The notes beneath the pieces were generated by a model, which had not been told where the DNA came from, did not search any database, and saw nothing but the letters and a program-made list of their open reading frames with translations. 64,000 nt of DNA from Streptomyces genisteinicus. GTDB lineage: Bacteria; Actinomycetota; Actinomycetes; Streptomycetales; Streptomycetaceae. This document shows positions 53,240-62,487 of this stretch, piece by piece. The stretch spans positions 5,936,001 to 6,000,000 of the forward strand of contig NZ_CP060825.1 of assembly GCF_014489615.1 (NCBI RefSeq). The letters run 5' to 3'. The translations under genes and the position numbers were made by a program. The number at the start of each line of letters is the position of its first letter. Within the stretch, counting starts at the first letter, position 1.

Positions 53240-53617
53240 TCAGACCGACGGGCTGGTCAGGTTCTCCCAGTGGTCGCAGAGCGACAGGGTGGACAGGGCC
53301 AGCTTGCGGGCCTGCCGGACCAGCGCGTCGGTGCCGAACGCCGTGGTGTTCACCCGGCGCCAGGCCTCGTCGATGCCGACCTGGGCGATGAGGGCGGTCT
53401 GGTCCCCGACCGGGGCCGTCTGGACGAGCGCCCGGATCTCCGGGACGAGCAGACGGACGTGGCCCTGGAGCAGCGCGATGAGCGTGTCCAGCTCCAGGCC
53501 GTCGCCCTGGAAGTTCATGGCGCGGCGGGCGGAGTCGCGCATCGTCTCGATGTCCGGCGGGGCCGGGGGCATCAGGTCACCTGCGGTCGGCTGTACCAGG
53601 GCGGTACGGTGCTGCAT
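53240..53617 (-). CDS. DUF6415-like small regulatory or accessory protein
   Basis: A 125-residue helical protein (DIETMRDSARRAMNFQGDGLELDTLIALLQGHVRLLVPEIRALV, TALVRQARKLALSTLSLCDHWENL) resembling the DUF6415 family seen in Streptomyces beside HTH regulators and radical SAM genes. No catalytic motif. ATG 53617 follows GGAG. 216 nt before the radical SAM gene, same strand, and divergent from the HTH-TPR regulator gene. Confidence 0.65.
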   Translation of the reverse strand: MQHRTALVQPTAGDLMPPAPPDIETMRDSARRAMNFQGDGLELDTLIALLQGHVRLLVPEIRALVQTAPVGDQTALIAQVGIDEAWRRVNTTAFGTDALVRQARKLALSTLSLCDHWENLTSPSV

Positions 53618-53909
53618 GTCGACGCTCCTTCATAGCGTTGGCCATCCCCGGGGCCGTTCGCGCGGCTGCCGGGGTCCATCTGTTCCGGGGTCATGCCATC
53701 CCTGACGTGGCCAACGGGCGGCCTGGCCGCTTTCGCTGACCTCTCATCAGTGGAGGACCAGCGTCCACCCTTAAGAGGACTCGCACGAGGAGTTCTAGCG
53801 GACTTCTTTGCGCGCCTATGAGGGCTTTGGTGGGTCGCACGAGTGAATGCTGGTCCGGGAACGGACTTTCTGGGAGTCTGGCTGTAGTCGTAGGAGCGAG
53901 GAGGATGAC

Positions 53910-55160
53910 GTGGCAAGGTCAGCAGGAAACGTCCGGCTCAAGGCAGCGCGCCTGGCCGCGGGCTACCCGTCGCAGCAGGCTCTGGCCCAGGCCATGTCCA
54001 GGCACGGTCTGACCGTTGGCGTCCGCCAGGTCCGGCGCTGGGAGTCGGAAACTCCTCCCTGGCCCCACCCCGCGTGCCAGCGCGTGCTCACCGAACTCTT
54101 GGGGCAGGACATGGCCGACCTCGGATTCACCTCATCGACCGGCCGGGACTCCCAGACCCCCGGCCATCGTCACGAGACGCCGATGACAACCTCGGTGCGT
54201 CGCGCCGGCGGATCGGTGCACAGTCAGGCTTCGCGCGCTGTGCAGCCCGCAACGGCAGCCCACGACTACGCCGCCGTGACTCGGGCGCACAGGCATCTGT
54301 ACTGGAGCGTGGCACCTGCCACGCTCCACCCGACCGCCAGCGCCCACGCAGTCCTAGGCTGTGCGCTCCTGCCCGAGACCGCCGGGGCACCTCGGCAACT
54401 CCTCGCCGCAGCCCTGTCGGAGACGTATCTCCTGTGTGGGCGAATGGAGTTCTTCGACCTGCGCCAGCCCGAGACGGCGCACGACACCTACCTGCGTGCT
54501 CTTCAGGCGGCCGGCGAAGCCGATGACCAGCTCCTGGGTGCGGCAGTGCTCGCCCACATGGCGTTCATCCCGGGCTGGTCCGGTCGGCGGGACGAGGCGG
54601 CCGAGCGCATGGTGGCGGCCCGCACGTACGCCCGACGGGGGCAACCGAGCGCGCTGTTCCTCGCCTGGCTCGACGCAGTGGAGGCCGAATGCGAGACGCG
54701 CTGCGGAAACGTGCGCACCGCCCTGCACCTGATCAACCACGCCGAGGACATCCTCGGCGGTGACTCCGAGAACGCCACGCCCGATTGGCTGGACTGGTTC
54801 ACCCCCGTGCGGCTGGCTGCCTTCAAGGGCAACACTCAGCTCAAGGCAGGACACCTGCCGCAGGCCCGAACAACACTCACGGGCGTGCTGGAAGACCTTC
54901 CCTCAGAGGACGGCAAGCAGCGGTCCGTGATCCTCGGCGACCTGGCGGCCGTCGAGGCTGCCGCCGAGAACGCCCAAGAGGCGTGCGGCTACGCCCTGCG
55001 AGCGCTCGAGCAGCTCGAGACGAGCTGGTACGCCACCGGCATCGAGCGGGTCCGTGACGTGCGGCGCCAGCTCGTTCCCTGGCAACATGAAGTCTGCGTA
55101 CGCGACCTGGACGAGAAGCTGTACGGCTGGGGAACGACCCTCAGCGCCCTGAGCGGTTGA
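53910..55160 (+). CDS. HTH regulator with C-terminal TPR-like helical domain
   Basis: A 416-residue protein. The N-terminal HTH is LKAARLAAGYPSQQALAQAMSRHGLTVGVRQVRRWES. A long alpha-helical repeat region (about 150-400) follows, resembling Streptomyces TPR-type regulators. GTG 53910 follows GAGGAGG. It is divergent from the DUF6415-like/radical SAM operon, so it probably controls it, perhaps in response to a peptide signal. Its last 20 nt overlap the convergent HAD gene. Confidence 0.82.
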   Translation: MARSAGNVRLKAARLAAGYPSQQALAQAMSRHGLTVGVRQVRRWESETPPWPHPACQRVLTELLGQDMADLGFTSSTGRDSQTPGHRHETPMTTSVRRAGGSVHSQASRAVQPATAAHDYAAVTRAHRHLYWSVAPATLHPTASAHAVLGCALLPETAGAPRQLLAAALSETYLLCGRMEFFDLRQPETAHDTYLRALQAAGEADDQLLGAAVLAHMAFIPGWSGRRDEAAERMVAARTYARRGQPSALFLAWLDAVEAECETRCGNVRTALHLINHAEDILGGDSENATPDWLDWFTPVRLAAFKGNTQLKAGHLPQARTTLTGVLEDLPSEDGKQRSVILGDLAAVEAAAENAQEACGYALRALEQLETSWYATGIERVRDVRRQLVPWQHEVCVRDLDEKLYGWGTTLSALSG

Positions 55161-55803
55161 ACGCCTGGACGGCCGGCGCCAACTCTGTGAGGCTCTCGAC
55201 CCGGAAGGTCGGGAGCTTCACTGCCTCCTCGTCGTTCCACTGGATCGTGGCCCAGGGCCCGCGGTGGACGAGCGCCGTCTCCATGCCCGCTTGGACAGCG
55301 GGGCGCAGGTCGTTGTCCAAGCGGTCCCCGACATAGAGGATCTCGTCGTTCGCGAAGGGGACCACTTCGGCCACCCGCCGGAAGAACTCGGGGTCCGGCT
55401 TGCTCGCGCCCCAGTCGTCTGACGTGCCGATCAGGTCGACATCGTTGGTGAACAGCTTGCCCAGGATCGTCCCCGCTCGCACGGTCTGGTTCCCGGCGAT
55501 GCCGAGCCACAGCCCGTCGGCGCGCAGTGAGCGAAGGCATTCGCGGACGTCCGGGTAGAGGTCTTCCTCCCCGAACGTCTCCGGGCGGCCCGCCGCCGCA
55601 CGCGCCTCTCGCTGTTCGTAGAGGTCGAATCCCGGCGAGAACTCCTGGAAGACGTCCCGGTAGTCCCGGCCCTGCGCGATCACCGCGCCGAACATGGCGG
55701 CGAATGTGTGCCGGGGAACTCCCAGCCAGTCTGCCCAGGTTCCGTACTCCCTGGTCTCGTCGACCAGGCACTCACCGACATCGAACACCACTGCGCGAAT
55801 CAT
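55141..55803 (-). CDS. HAD-family hydrolase
   Basis: A 220-residue HAD-superfamily protein: VVFDVGECLVDETREYG (nucleophile Asp in DVGE; the usual second Asp is replaced by Glu), GIAGNQT, GASKPDPEFF and YVGDRLDNDLRPA. The DxGE motif is unusual for phosphatases but occurs in HAD-like proteins of this branch. It overlaps the HTH-TPR gene tail-to-tail by 20 nt. Substrate unknown. Confidence 0.85.
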   Translation of the reverse strand: MIRAVVFDVGECLVDETREYGTWADWLGVPRHTFAAMFGAVIAQGRDYRDVFQEFSPGFDLYEQREARAAAGRPETFGEEDLYPDVRECLRSLRADGLWLGIAGNQTVRAGTILGKLFTNDVDLIGTSDDWGASKPDPEFFRRVAEVVPFANDEILYVGDRLDNDLRPAVQAGMETALVHRGPWATIQWNDEEAVKLPTFRVESLTELAPAVQAFNRSGR

Positions 55804-56445
55804 GGTCGCGATCGTAAAGGCCCTGTAGGACTTGGAGAAAGGCCCCTTGGTAAACGCAGAGAAGCCCCGCCCCGGTCGATGTCAGGGCGGGGCCTGTGCA
55901 GTGCGGTCAGCGTCTGTGCGGGCGGTTCGGTCTGGGTCGTGGAGGAAGTCTTCCAGGCTCTCGTCGGAGCGCCCCCCGCGACGGCGGGGAGGACGCTGCG
56001 GCTGGGGCCGGCGGCGGCAGGAGAGCGCGGAGCACGTCGGAGGATCAGGCTGCTAAAGCAGGAGAACGAGGTCCGGCGCCAGGCCGCGGTCTCTCTGTCG
56101 CAGGCGCATCTACCGGCACTGGGGGCAACCGCTGGTGGAGCGTGTTCGGCAGGAAACGCGGCCGGGGCAAGAAGGCCGGCTCGTAGCCCGCCGCAGGCCC
56201 AAAGTGCCGGAGAAGTCCCACAGATGTCTCCGCACCCCTCCCTGACCTGCTGAATGACAGGTCGGACGGGGTGCGGAGACCGTGTCGTATCAGATGTCGC
56301 GGAAAAGACTCGACGGCCCTGTGAGCTGCGCAGATTCACTGCGTGAGGCAGCTGACCTGGGAAAATGTCCTTTCCCTTCTTTCACCTTCGTGCCGCTTGA
56401 TGCAGCTGAAAGTCCCAGAAAAGTCCCAGAGGCAGCCGGAGCCCT
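55804..56445. other. Intergenic region between HAD gene and fructoside operon
   Basis: 642 bp with lower coding bias; the open frames in it lack ribosome sites and familiar sequence. It contains a 9-bp hairpin (55864-55872 with 55885-55893), a long imperfect hairpin (56226-56280) and a short direct repeat (AAAGTCCCAG at 56409 and again from 56420). No tRNA or att core recognised. Confidence 0.6.
56226..56280. terminator. Long hairpin, probable terminator of the fructoside operon
   Basis: Outer arms of 13 bp (56226-56238 with 56268-56280) and inner arms GACCTG/CAGGTC (56244-56249 with 56258-56263), 165 nt downstream of the kinase stop on the minus strand. Confidence 0.6.
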
Positions 56446-57441
56446 TCAGCCTGCTCGCCGGGTCAGGAATCGACCGGCGCCGGACCCGGCCTCCGTCTCA
56501 TCCGCCCAGGGCGGGTTCGCACCGGCGACGGAGCAGGTCAGGGCGGCGACCTGGGCGGCGAACGAGCAGGCGTCGGTGACGTCGTCGAGGGTCAGCGCAT
56601 CGAGCCGGCCGCCGAGGTGTCCGAGGGCGGCGAGGCGGTGGAGGAGGCCCGCGGTGAAGGAGTCCCCGGCTCCGACGGTGTCGACCACGGTGACAGGAGG
56701 GGCCGTGACGGTGACGCGCATGCCGTCGAGTGACGCGAGGGCACCGTTGCCGCCGAGGGTGATGACGACGAGGCGGACGCCGGCCGCGTGCCAGGTGTCG
56801 CACGCCTTGTCCAGCCCGGTGTCAGGGGCGAGGACGGCGCAGTCGTCCTCGCTGAGGCGGAGGATGTCGGCGAGGGCGCACCAATGGGGCAACCGTTCAC
56901 GATAGGCGGAGGGGGCCACGAGCAGAGGGCGGACATTGGGGTCGACGGACACGGTGGCGTGCTCGCGGACCTGAGCGAGGTGTTCCTCGATGCGGTTGCC
57001 GGCGGGCCGGCGGATCAGCGCGAGGGAGCCGGTGTGCAGGCAGACCGCGTCGTCGTGCCGCGTCGCGGCGAGTTCGCTGCCGGTCCACTGCCAGTCGGCG
57101 GCGCCCTCGGCGTAGAAGGTGTACGCGGCCTGGCCGGTCGCGTCGAGGTCGGCGACGGCGAGTGTGCTGGGCTCGGAGGCGGTCACGCTGTCGCCCAGGT
57201 CGACGCCGGAGGCGCTGAGGCGGGCGCGGAAGAGCGTGCCGAAGGCGTCACGGGAGAAGCGTCCTAGGAATCGGGTTGGGGTGCCGAGCCGGGCGAGGGC
57301 GACAGCGGTGTTGGCCGGGCCTCCTCCGGCCAGCGCCCGCAGGGCCAGTCCGCCGGAATCGGACCGGTCGTGGTCCTCGAAGATGTCGGCGACGCACTCG
57401 CCGAGGACGTCGACACTGCCGGGGGACCCGGGTCGGTCCAT
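56446..57441 (-). CDS. PfkB-family carbohydrate kinase, probable fructokinase
   Basis: A 331-residue ribokinase-fold enzyme: LGECVADIF at the N-terminus, GGGPANTAVALARLG, and the catalytic VDTVGAGDSFTAGLL (GAGD). The next gene in the operon encodes a GH32 beta-fructosidase, so the likely reaction is phosphorylation of fructose released inside the cell. ATG 57441 is preferred over upstream in-frame starts because the conserved domain begins 10 residues later. Last gene of the operon. Confidence 0.87.
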   Translation of the reverse strand: MDRPGSPGSVDVLGECVADIFEDHDRSDSGGLALRALAGGGPANTAVALARLGTPTRFLGRFSRDAFGTLFRARLSASGVDLGDSVTASEPSTLAVADLDATGQAAYTFYAEGAADWQWTGSELAATRHDDAVCLHTGSLALIRRPAGNRIEEHLAQVREHATVSVDPNVRPLLVAPSAYRERLPHWCALADILRLSEDDCAVLAPDTGLDKACDTWHAAGVRLVVITLGGNGALASLDGMRVTVTAPPVTVVDTVGAGDSFTAGLLHRLAALGHLGGRLDALTLDDVTDACSFAAQVAALTCSVAGANPPWADETEAGSGAGRFLTRRAG

Positions 57442-57617
57442 GGTGACTTTCTGCCTTTCAGGTAGGGCGCGAGGCTGTCGCCCCGCGCCGCGGAACGCAG
57501 CCGAGAGCGCCGTAAGAGCGTGGGAGCTGCGGTGGACATGTCTGCCGCGCACGATGCGGAATGCGCGTGGCCTTGCCGTGTGACGGGCCGGCCTCCAGGG
57601 CTCGTGTGGCCCTGGAA

Positions 57618-59087
57618 TCAAGCGCCCTGCGTTCCCCGGCCCGCCAGTTGGGCTTCTCGGGGGAGGTCTTCCGGGATCAGATTCCAGGCCGCGACGGCGA
57701 ACTCACCGCGACCCGCCCCTGTCGTACGGGCCTGCAGCCGCCACGGCCCGTCGGTGGACGGGTAGAACCGCAGGGTGAGGACCTGCTCGTCGGCCAGGTA
57801 GACCTCGGCTATCGATCGGTCCACGATCACACGGAGCTCGACAGGAGTGTTGGGGCGTGCGGCGGCCGGGCACGGCGCGGTGTACACGCCTCCCCGTGCG
57901 CGGGCGTCCGTCGAGGCGTGGGTGCGGTCGACGACGAGGTGGCCTGCCGTGGGGTCGAGGCTGATGTCGAGGTGCTCGGAGCCGTCGGCGGAGGTGATCA
58001 GGCGCAGCCCGCTCGTGCCGGTGGGGTCCGGGACGAGGGCGGCGGTGAGGTCGAAGGTGTGGCCGATCTGGCCGAGTTCGGCCGGCTCGGTCTGGGTGGC
58101 GTACCCGGTGCCGTGCAGGACTCGTGGGCCGCGCAGGGCCAGTAGTTCGCGGGCGGGGCGCTGGGCGACCGTGCCGTCGGCGTTGAGGGTCACCTCTCGG
58201 GGGAGCGTGAGGACGCCTGCCCAGCCCGTTTCGTGTGCCCAGGCGTCGTCCCGGGCCTCCCAGGCCCAGCCCCACATCAGCCAGCGGTCTTCTCCGGGTG
58301 CCTTCAGCAGGGCGGGGGCGTAGAAGTCGGGACCGTGGTCCAGCGGCACGGGGGCCGTGGTCGCTTCGAAGCCCCCCTCGTCCTTCTCCCGGCCGGTGAC
58401 GACGGTGGTGTGGCTGGGGCCGCCCTGGGGGGTCCAGTCGCTGAGGATCAGGGCGTTTCGGTTGCCGAAGGTGGCGTACTGGGGGCACTCCCAGCCGATA
58501 GGGCCCGCATCAGCGGTGGTGTCGCTGGTGTGGAAGGGACCGCGGTACGTCCAGTGCTCCAGGTCCTCGGACTCGTACAGCAGCGCCGCGGCGCGGCCGT
58601 CGTCGAGGGCGGAGCCGACCAGCATTCTCCAGCGTTCGTTCTGCCGCCAGACGTAGGGGTCGCGGTACATGGTGGTGCCGGCGGGTGGCTCGGGGATGAG
58701 CAGGTCGGGGCGCTTGGTCCAGGTGTGGCCGTTGTCGTGGGACTCGGCGGTGGTGACGGGCTGCCACCAGCGGTCGTTGCGGTGGGCGGAGTAGAAGGCC
58801 ACCATGCGGTCGCCGGTGGAGATGGCGTTGCCGGAGAAACAGCCGTCCGCGTCGTATCCGCCGGGCGTGGGGGCGAGGGCGACGGGGAGGGGTTCCCAGG
58901 TGATCAGGTCGGGGCTGCGGTAGTGGCCCCAGTGCATGTTCGCGTGCTGGGGGCCGTGCGGGTTGTACTGGAAGAAGACGTGGTAGTAGCCGTCGTGGAA
59001 GACCAGGCCGTTGGGGTCGTTGATCCAGTTGCGGGGCGGTCGCAGATGGACGGCGGGCAGGTGGGGGTCGGCAGGCGACGTGGACAC
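57618..59087 (-). CDS. GH32 beta-fructosidase (sucrose/levan-oligosaccharide hydrolase), intracellular
   Basis: A 489-residue GH32 enzyme: RNWINDPNG (nucleophile Asp), the RDP triplet in MYRDPYVW, and the acid/base Glu in GWECPQ. A five-bladed propeller is followed by a C-terminal beta-sandwich (about 350-489). No signal peptide, so it cleaves imported fructosides in the cytoplasm. It lies between the kinase and the ABC permeases of a LacI-controlled operon. Confidence 0.93.
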   Translation of the reverse strand: MSTSPADPHLPAVHLRPPRNWINDPNGLVFHDGYYHVFFQYNPHGPQHANMHWGHYRSPDLITWEPLPVALAPTPGGYDADGCFSGNAISTGDRMVAFYSAHRNDRWWQPVTTAESHDNGHTWTKRPDLLIPEPPAGTTMYRDPYVWRQNERWRMLVGSALDDGRAAALLYESEDLEHWTYRGPFHTSDTTADAGPIGWECPQYATFGNRNALILSDWTPQGGPSHTTVVTGREKDEGGFEATTAPVPLDHGPDFYAPALLKAPGEDRWLMWGWAWEARDDAWAHETGWAGVLTLPREVTLNADGTVAQRPARELLALRGPRVLHGTGYATQTEPAELGQIGHTFDLTAALVPDPTGTSGLRLITSADGSEHLDISLDPTAGHLVVDRTHASTDARARGGVYTAPCPAAARPNTPVELRVIVDRSIAEVYLADEQVLTLRFYPSTDGPWRLQARTTGAGRGEFAVAAWNLIPEDLPREAQLAGRGTQGA

Positions 59088-59163
59088 ACGGGGCCTTTCT
59101 CAGGGCGTGCGAAGCACACGGAAGTCATGAGGACGGGGCGGATCCGACAGCGCGGGTGCGGGG

Positions 59164-60036
59164 TCAGCCCTTGACGCCGGTGGAGGCGATGCTGTTGACG
59201 AACGACCGCTGGAACGCCACGAACAGGGCGAGGATCGGCACGGTGATCATGGAGGAGTAGGCCATGATCTGGCCCCAGCCCACGTTGAGCTGGAAGAAGT
59301 AGGAGATGCCGACCATCACCGGGCGCAGTTCCTCGCTCTGGACGACCATCAGCGGCCACAGGTAGGAGTTCCAGGCGGGCAGGAAGGTGAGGATGGCGAC
59401 GGTGGCGACGGCGGGGCCGGACAGCGGCATCACGATGCGGCGGTAGATGGTGAACCAGCCGGCGCCGTCCATGATCGCCGCTTCGTCGAGTTCCTTGGGG
59501 ATGCTCTGGAAGAACTGGTGGAAGAAGAAGATCGAGAAGGCGTTGGCGACGAACGGCAGGATCTGCACCTGATAGGTGTCCATCCAGCCGGTGGTCCACT
59601 CCAGCTGGAAGCCGTTCACGCGCAGGAGCGGCAGCTGGTTGACCCACCACACCAGCGGCAGCGCGAACGTCTCGAACGGCACGATGAGGGTGGCGATGAC
59701 CGTGGTCAGGACGACCTTGCGGCCTGACCACCGCATCCGGGCGAGCGCGAAGGCGGCCAGGCTGTTGACGATGATGCCGAGGACCACGGTGATCGATGAG
59801 ATCAGCACGGAGTTCAGCAGGAACCGTGCCGCGGGGACCCGGTCGAACATGGCCGTGTAGTTGTCCAGCGACAGGGCGCCGACCGGGAGGAAGGCGCTCA
59901 CCGAGCCCAGGTCGCCGAAGATCTGGTCGTCCGTCTTGAACGACGAGACCAGCATGAAGACGAGCGGGAGTGCGAAGACCAGGGCCAGGACGATGCGTCC
60001 GGCATGACCGCCGAGTCGCTTGAGGAGGGAGGTCAT
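59164..60036 (-). CDS. ABC sugar transporter permease (MalG type)
   Basis: A 290-residue permease with six predicted helices and the EAA loop (ELDEAAIMDGAGWFTIYRRIVMPLSGPAVATVAI) that contacts the ATPase. Second of the two CUT1-type permeases; it starts one base after the MalF-type stop. No ATPase gene is present, as is usual in Streptomyces where MsiK is shared. Confidence 0.92.
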   Translation of the reverse strand: MTSLLKRLGGHAGRIVLALVFALPLVFMLVSSFKTDDQIFGDLGSVSAFLPVGALSLDNYTAMFDRVPAARFLLNSVLISSITVVLGIIVNSLAAFALARMRWSGRKVVLTTVIATLIVPFETFALPLVWWVNQLPLLRVNGFQLEWTTGWMDTYQVQILPFVANAFSIFFFHQFFQSIPKELDEAAIMDGAGWFTIYRRIVMPLSGPAVATVAILTFLPAWNSYLWPLMVVQSEELRPVMVGISYFFQLNVGWGQIMAYSSMITVPILALFVAFQRSFVNSIASTGVKG

Positions 60037-60037
60037 G

Positions 60038-60973
60038 TCAGTCCTTCTCCCGGGTCAGGAACCGCTGGACGAGCGACACGGTCAGGACGAGTACGAAGAA
60101 GATCAGCGAGATGGCCGCCGCGTAGGCGGTCTGCTGCTGGTCATAGCCGGTGCGCACCGCCTGGAAGACGACGGTGGTGGTGGAGTCGAGCGGGCCGCCC
60201 TGCGTCATCACCCTGATCTGGGTGAAGAGGCTGAACGCCGCGATCGTGATGGTGACGAGCACGAAGGTGCGCGTGGAGCGCAGCCCGGGCCAGGTGACGT
60301 GGCGGAAACGCTGCCAGGTGGTGGCTCCGTCGAGTTCGGCGGCCTCGTACAGTTCGGCGGGGATGGTCTGCAGACCGGCCAGCCAGATGATCATGTGGAA
60401 GCCGACGCCCTGCCACACCGACATCAGGATGATGGCGGGCATCGCGGTGGCCGGGTCGCCCAGCCAGTCCGGGCCCTGGAAGTGGCCGAGGGTCAGGGTC
60501 GAGATGATGTTGTTGACCAGGCCGTCCTGCCGGTAGAGGAAGGTCCACAGGAGGGACACCACGACCATCGAGGTGACGACGGGCAGGAAGTAGACGGTCC
60601 GGAAGAAGTTGATGCCCCGCACCTTGGCGTTGACCAGCAGTGCCAGGACGAGGGCGAGGCCGGCCTGGAGCGGGACGACGACCACGGCGAAGTAGATCGT
60701 GTTGCGCAGGGACTTGTAGAAGACCGGATCGGTGAAGAGCTGGGTGAAGTTCCTCAGGCCCACGAAGCGGGCCGGGGTGGGCGAGATGAGTCTCGCGTCG
60801 GTGAAGGCCAGGGCGAAGGCGAGGGCGACCGGTACGACGAGGAAGACGATCAGCAGCACGACGGCCGGGGTGGCCATGCCGAGGGCGGTGAGGCTCTCAC
60901 GGCGACGGGCGTTGTTCGTGCGGGTTCGCCGGACCGGACGCAGCCGCTGGGGGGCTGCGGTCTTGGTGGTCAC
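60038..60973 (-). CDS. ABC sugar transporter permease (MalF type)
   Basis: A 311-residue permease with a basic N-terminus, six predicted helices and the EAA loop ELYEAAELDGATTWQRFRHVTWPGL. It pairs with the MalG-type permease to form the CUT1 channel. It follows the binding-protein gene by 66 nt. Confidence 0.92.
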   Translation of the reverse strand: MTTKTAAPQRLRPVRRTRTNNARRRESLTALGMATPAVVLLIVFLVVPVALAFALAFTDARLISPTPARFVGLRNFTQLFTDPVFYKSLRNTIYFAVVVVPLQAGLALVLALLVNAKVRGINFFRTVYFLPVVTSMVVVSLLWTFLYRQDGLVNNIISTLTLGHFQGPDWLGDPATAMPAIILMSVWQGVGFHMIIWLAGLQTIPAELYEAAELDGATTWQRFRHVTWPGLRSTRTFVLVTITIAAFSLFTQIRVMTQGGPLDSTTTVVFQAVRTGYDQQQTAYAAAISLIFFVLVLTVSLVQRFLTREKD

Positions 60974-61039
60974 GGTATCTCCAGGGAGCCGGTCCGGTTC
61001 GGGCTGGGTGGTCGGGGGCCCGAACCGGACCGGGGCGGG

Positions 61040-62341
61040 TCAGCCTGAGTAGTTGTTGTTCGTCTTCAGGTTGTTGTCGATGTTCTTCGCGGCCTGGCCG
61101 AGGGCGTTCTTGGGGTCGGCGCCGGCCAGGATGTCCTGCGCCGCCTTCTGGAACTCGGTGGAGATGTAGGGGTAGGCCGGGGTGACCGGTCGCAGCGTCG
61201 CGTACTTCTGCGCGAACTGGACGAGCACCGCGAACCTGCCGCCGGGCTGGTAGTCCTCGACCTGTGTGGCGGCCTCGTTGGTGGCGGGGATGGTGCTGGT
61301 CGCCTTGGCGTAATCGACGAAGTACTTGGTCTGGCGGGAGAACTTCAGCCACTCCTGCGCGCCCTCCTTGTTGGAGCAGGTGGAGCTCATGGCCCACTGC
61401 CAGGAGGCGCCGCCGATCTTCGGGCCCTTGCCGAAGTCGACCGGCGGGATGATCGCCAGGTCGTCACCGAGCTTCTCGGCGTTCTTGGTGGCGTTCCAGC
61501 TGCCGTCCCACTGGATGGCGCTCTTGCCGGCGAGGAAGTCCTTGTTGGGGTCGGCGCCGGACTTCTTGGCCATGTAGCCCTTGGTCACCAGCGACTGGAA
61601 CCAGTCGCCCCACTCCACGGACTCCTTGCCGTCGAGGGTGCCGGTGGCGGTCTTGTAGCCGTTGCGGTCGATCAGGTCGCCGCCGAAGCTCTGCAGCTGC
61701 GGGGAGTAGGCGTAGGGCCACCACTCGCCGCTGCCGCCGGTGCCCATCTCCAGCGGGTAGGTGAACTTGCCGCTCTTCTTCAGCTTGGCCAGGGCGGCGT
61801 CGAACTCGTCCTTGGTCCAGGGCTTGTCCATGGTGGGGATACGGATGCCGTGCTCGTCGAGGACGGACTTGCGGGCGAAGAAGGCCAGGGAGACGTCGTA
61901 GTGCCCGAAGGAGTACAGCTTGTCGTTGTAGGTTCCGACGGTGCTGTCGAGCTGGTCCTCGACCGGCACCTGGCTGCCGGTGACGTCGATGGGGGCCAGG
62001 TAGCCGCCCCAGGCCCAGTTCGCCACGTTGGGGCCGTCGACGTCGAGCAGGCAGGGCAGCTTGCGGGCCGAGGCGGCGGCGACGACGGAGTTGTTGTAGT
62101 CGGTCTGCGGGAACGACTGCAGCTCGACCTTGTACTTGCTCTGGGAGCCGTTGAAGTCCTTGATGATCTTCTTGACGACGTCGAGCTCGGCCGAGTTGCC
62201 GGCGTTGTGCGTCCACAGGGTCAGCGTGTCACCGCTGGCCCCGGACGAGCTCCCGCCACTGCCGGACGCGCATCCGGCGACGAGCGCGGTTGCCGCCGCG
62301 GCGGCTACACTCGCAGCAGCGAGGCGCCTTGTTCTGAACAC
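61040..62341 (-). CDS. ABC sugar-binding lipoprotein
   Basis: A 433-residue family 1 extracellular solute-binding protein. Signal peptide with lipobox LVAGC (Cys about 23), Ser/Gly-rich linker, then DTLTLWTHNAGNSAELDVVKKIIKDFN typical of the family. GTG 62341 has GGAGG 8 nt upstream. Given GH32 and PfkB in the operon, the ligand is probably sucrose or a fructo-oligosaccharide. Confidence 0.92.
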   Translation of the reverse strand: MFRTRRLAAASVAAAAATALVAGCASGSGGSSSGASGDTLTLWTHNAGNSAELDVVKKIIKDFNGSQSKYKVELQSFPQTDYNNSVVAAASARKLPCLLDVDGPNVANWAWGGYLAPIDVTGSQVPVEDQLDSTVGTYNDKLYSFGHYDVSLAFFARKSVLDEHGIRIPTMDKPWTKDEFDAALAKLKKSGKFTYPLEMGTGGSGEWWPYAYSPQLQSFGGDLIDRNGYKTATGTLDGKESVEWGDWFQSLVTKGYMAKKSGADPNKDFLAGKSAIQWDGSWNATKNAEKLGDDLAIIPPVDFGKGPKIGGASWQWAMSSTCSNKEGAQEWLKFSRQTKYFVDYAKATSTIPATNEAATQVEDYQPGGRFAVLVQFAQKYATLRPVTPAYPYISTEFQKAAQDILAGADPKNALGQAAKNIDNNLKTNNNYSG

Positions 62342-62487
62342 CACGAGGTTCCTCCATCTCACGGAGGCGGCTCTTGCAGGACCCGCCCTTGGCGACCGGT
62401 TGCGTCGGTCGCTGTTCTTGGTGGCCGTCCCGCGCCCACTCCGGACTCTCGGAGCGGGTGGCGGGACGGCTGTCTTTTGTCGCCGGC

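Noticed and set aside
55804..56445. Small genes or an attachment site in the gap before the fructoside operon
   Set aside because: Open frames lack ribosome sites and recognisable sequence; no integrase, tRNA or direct-repeat core is present.
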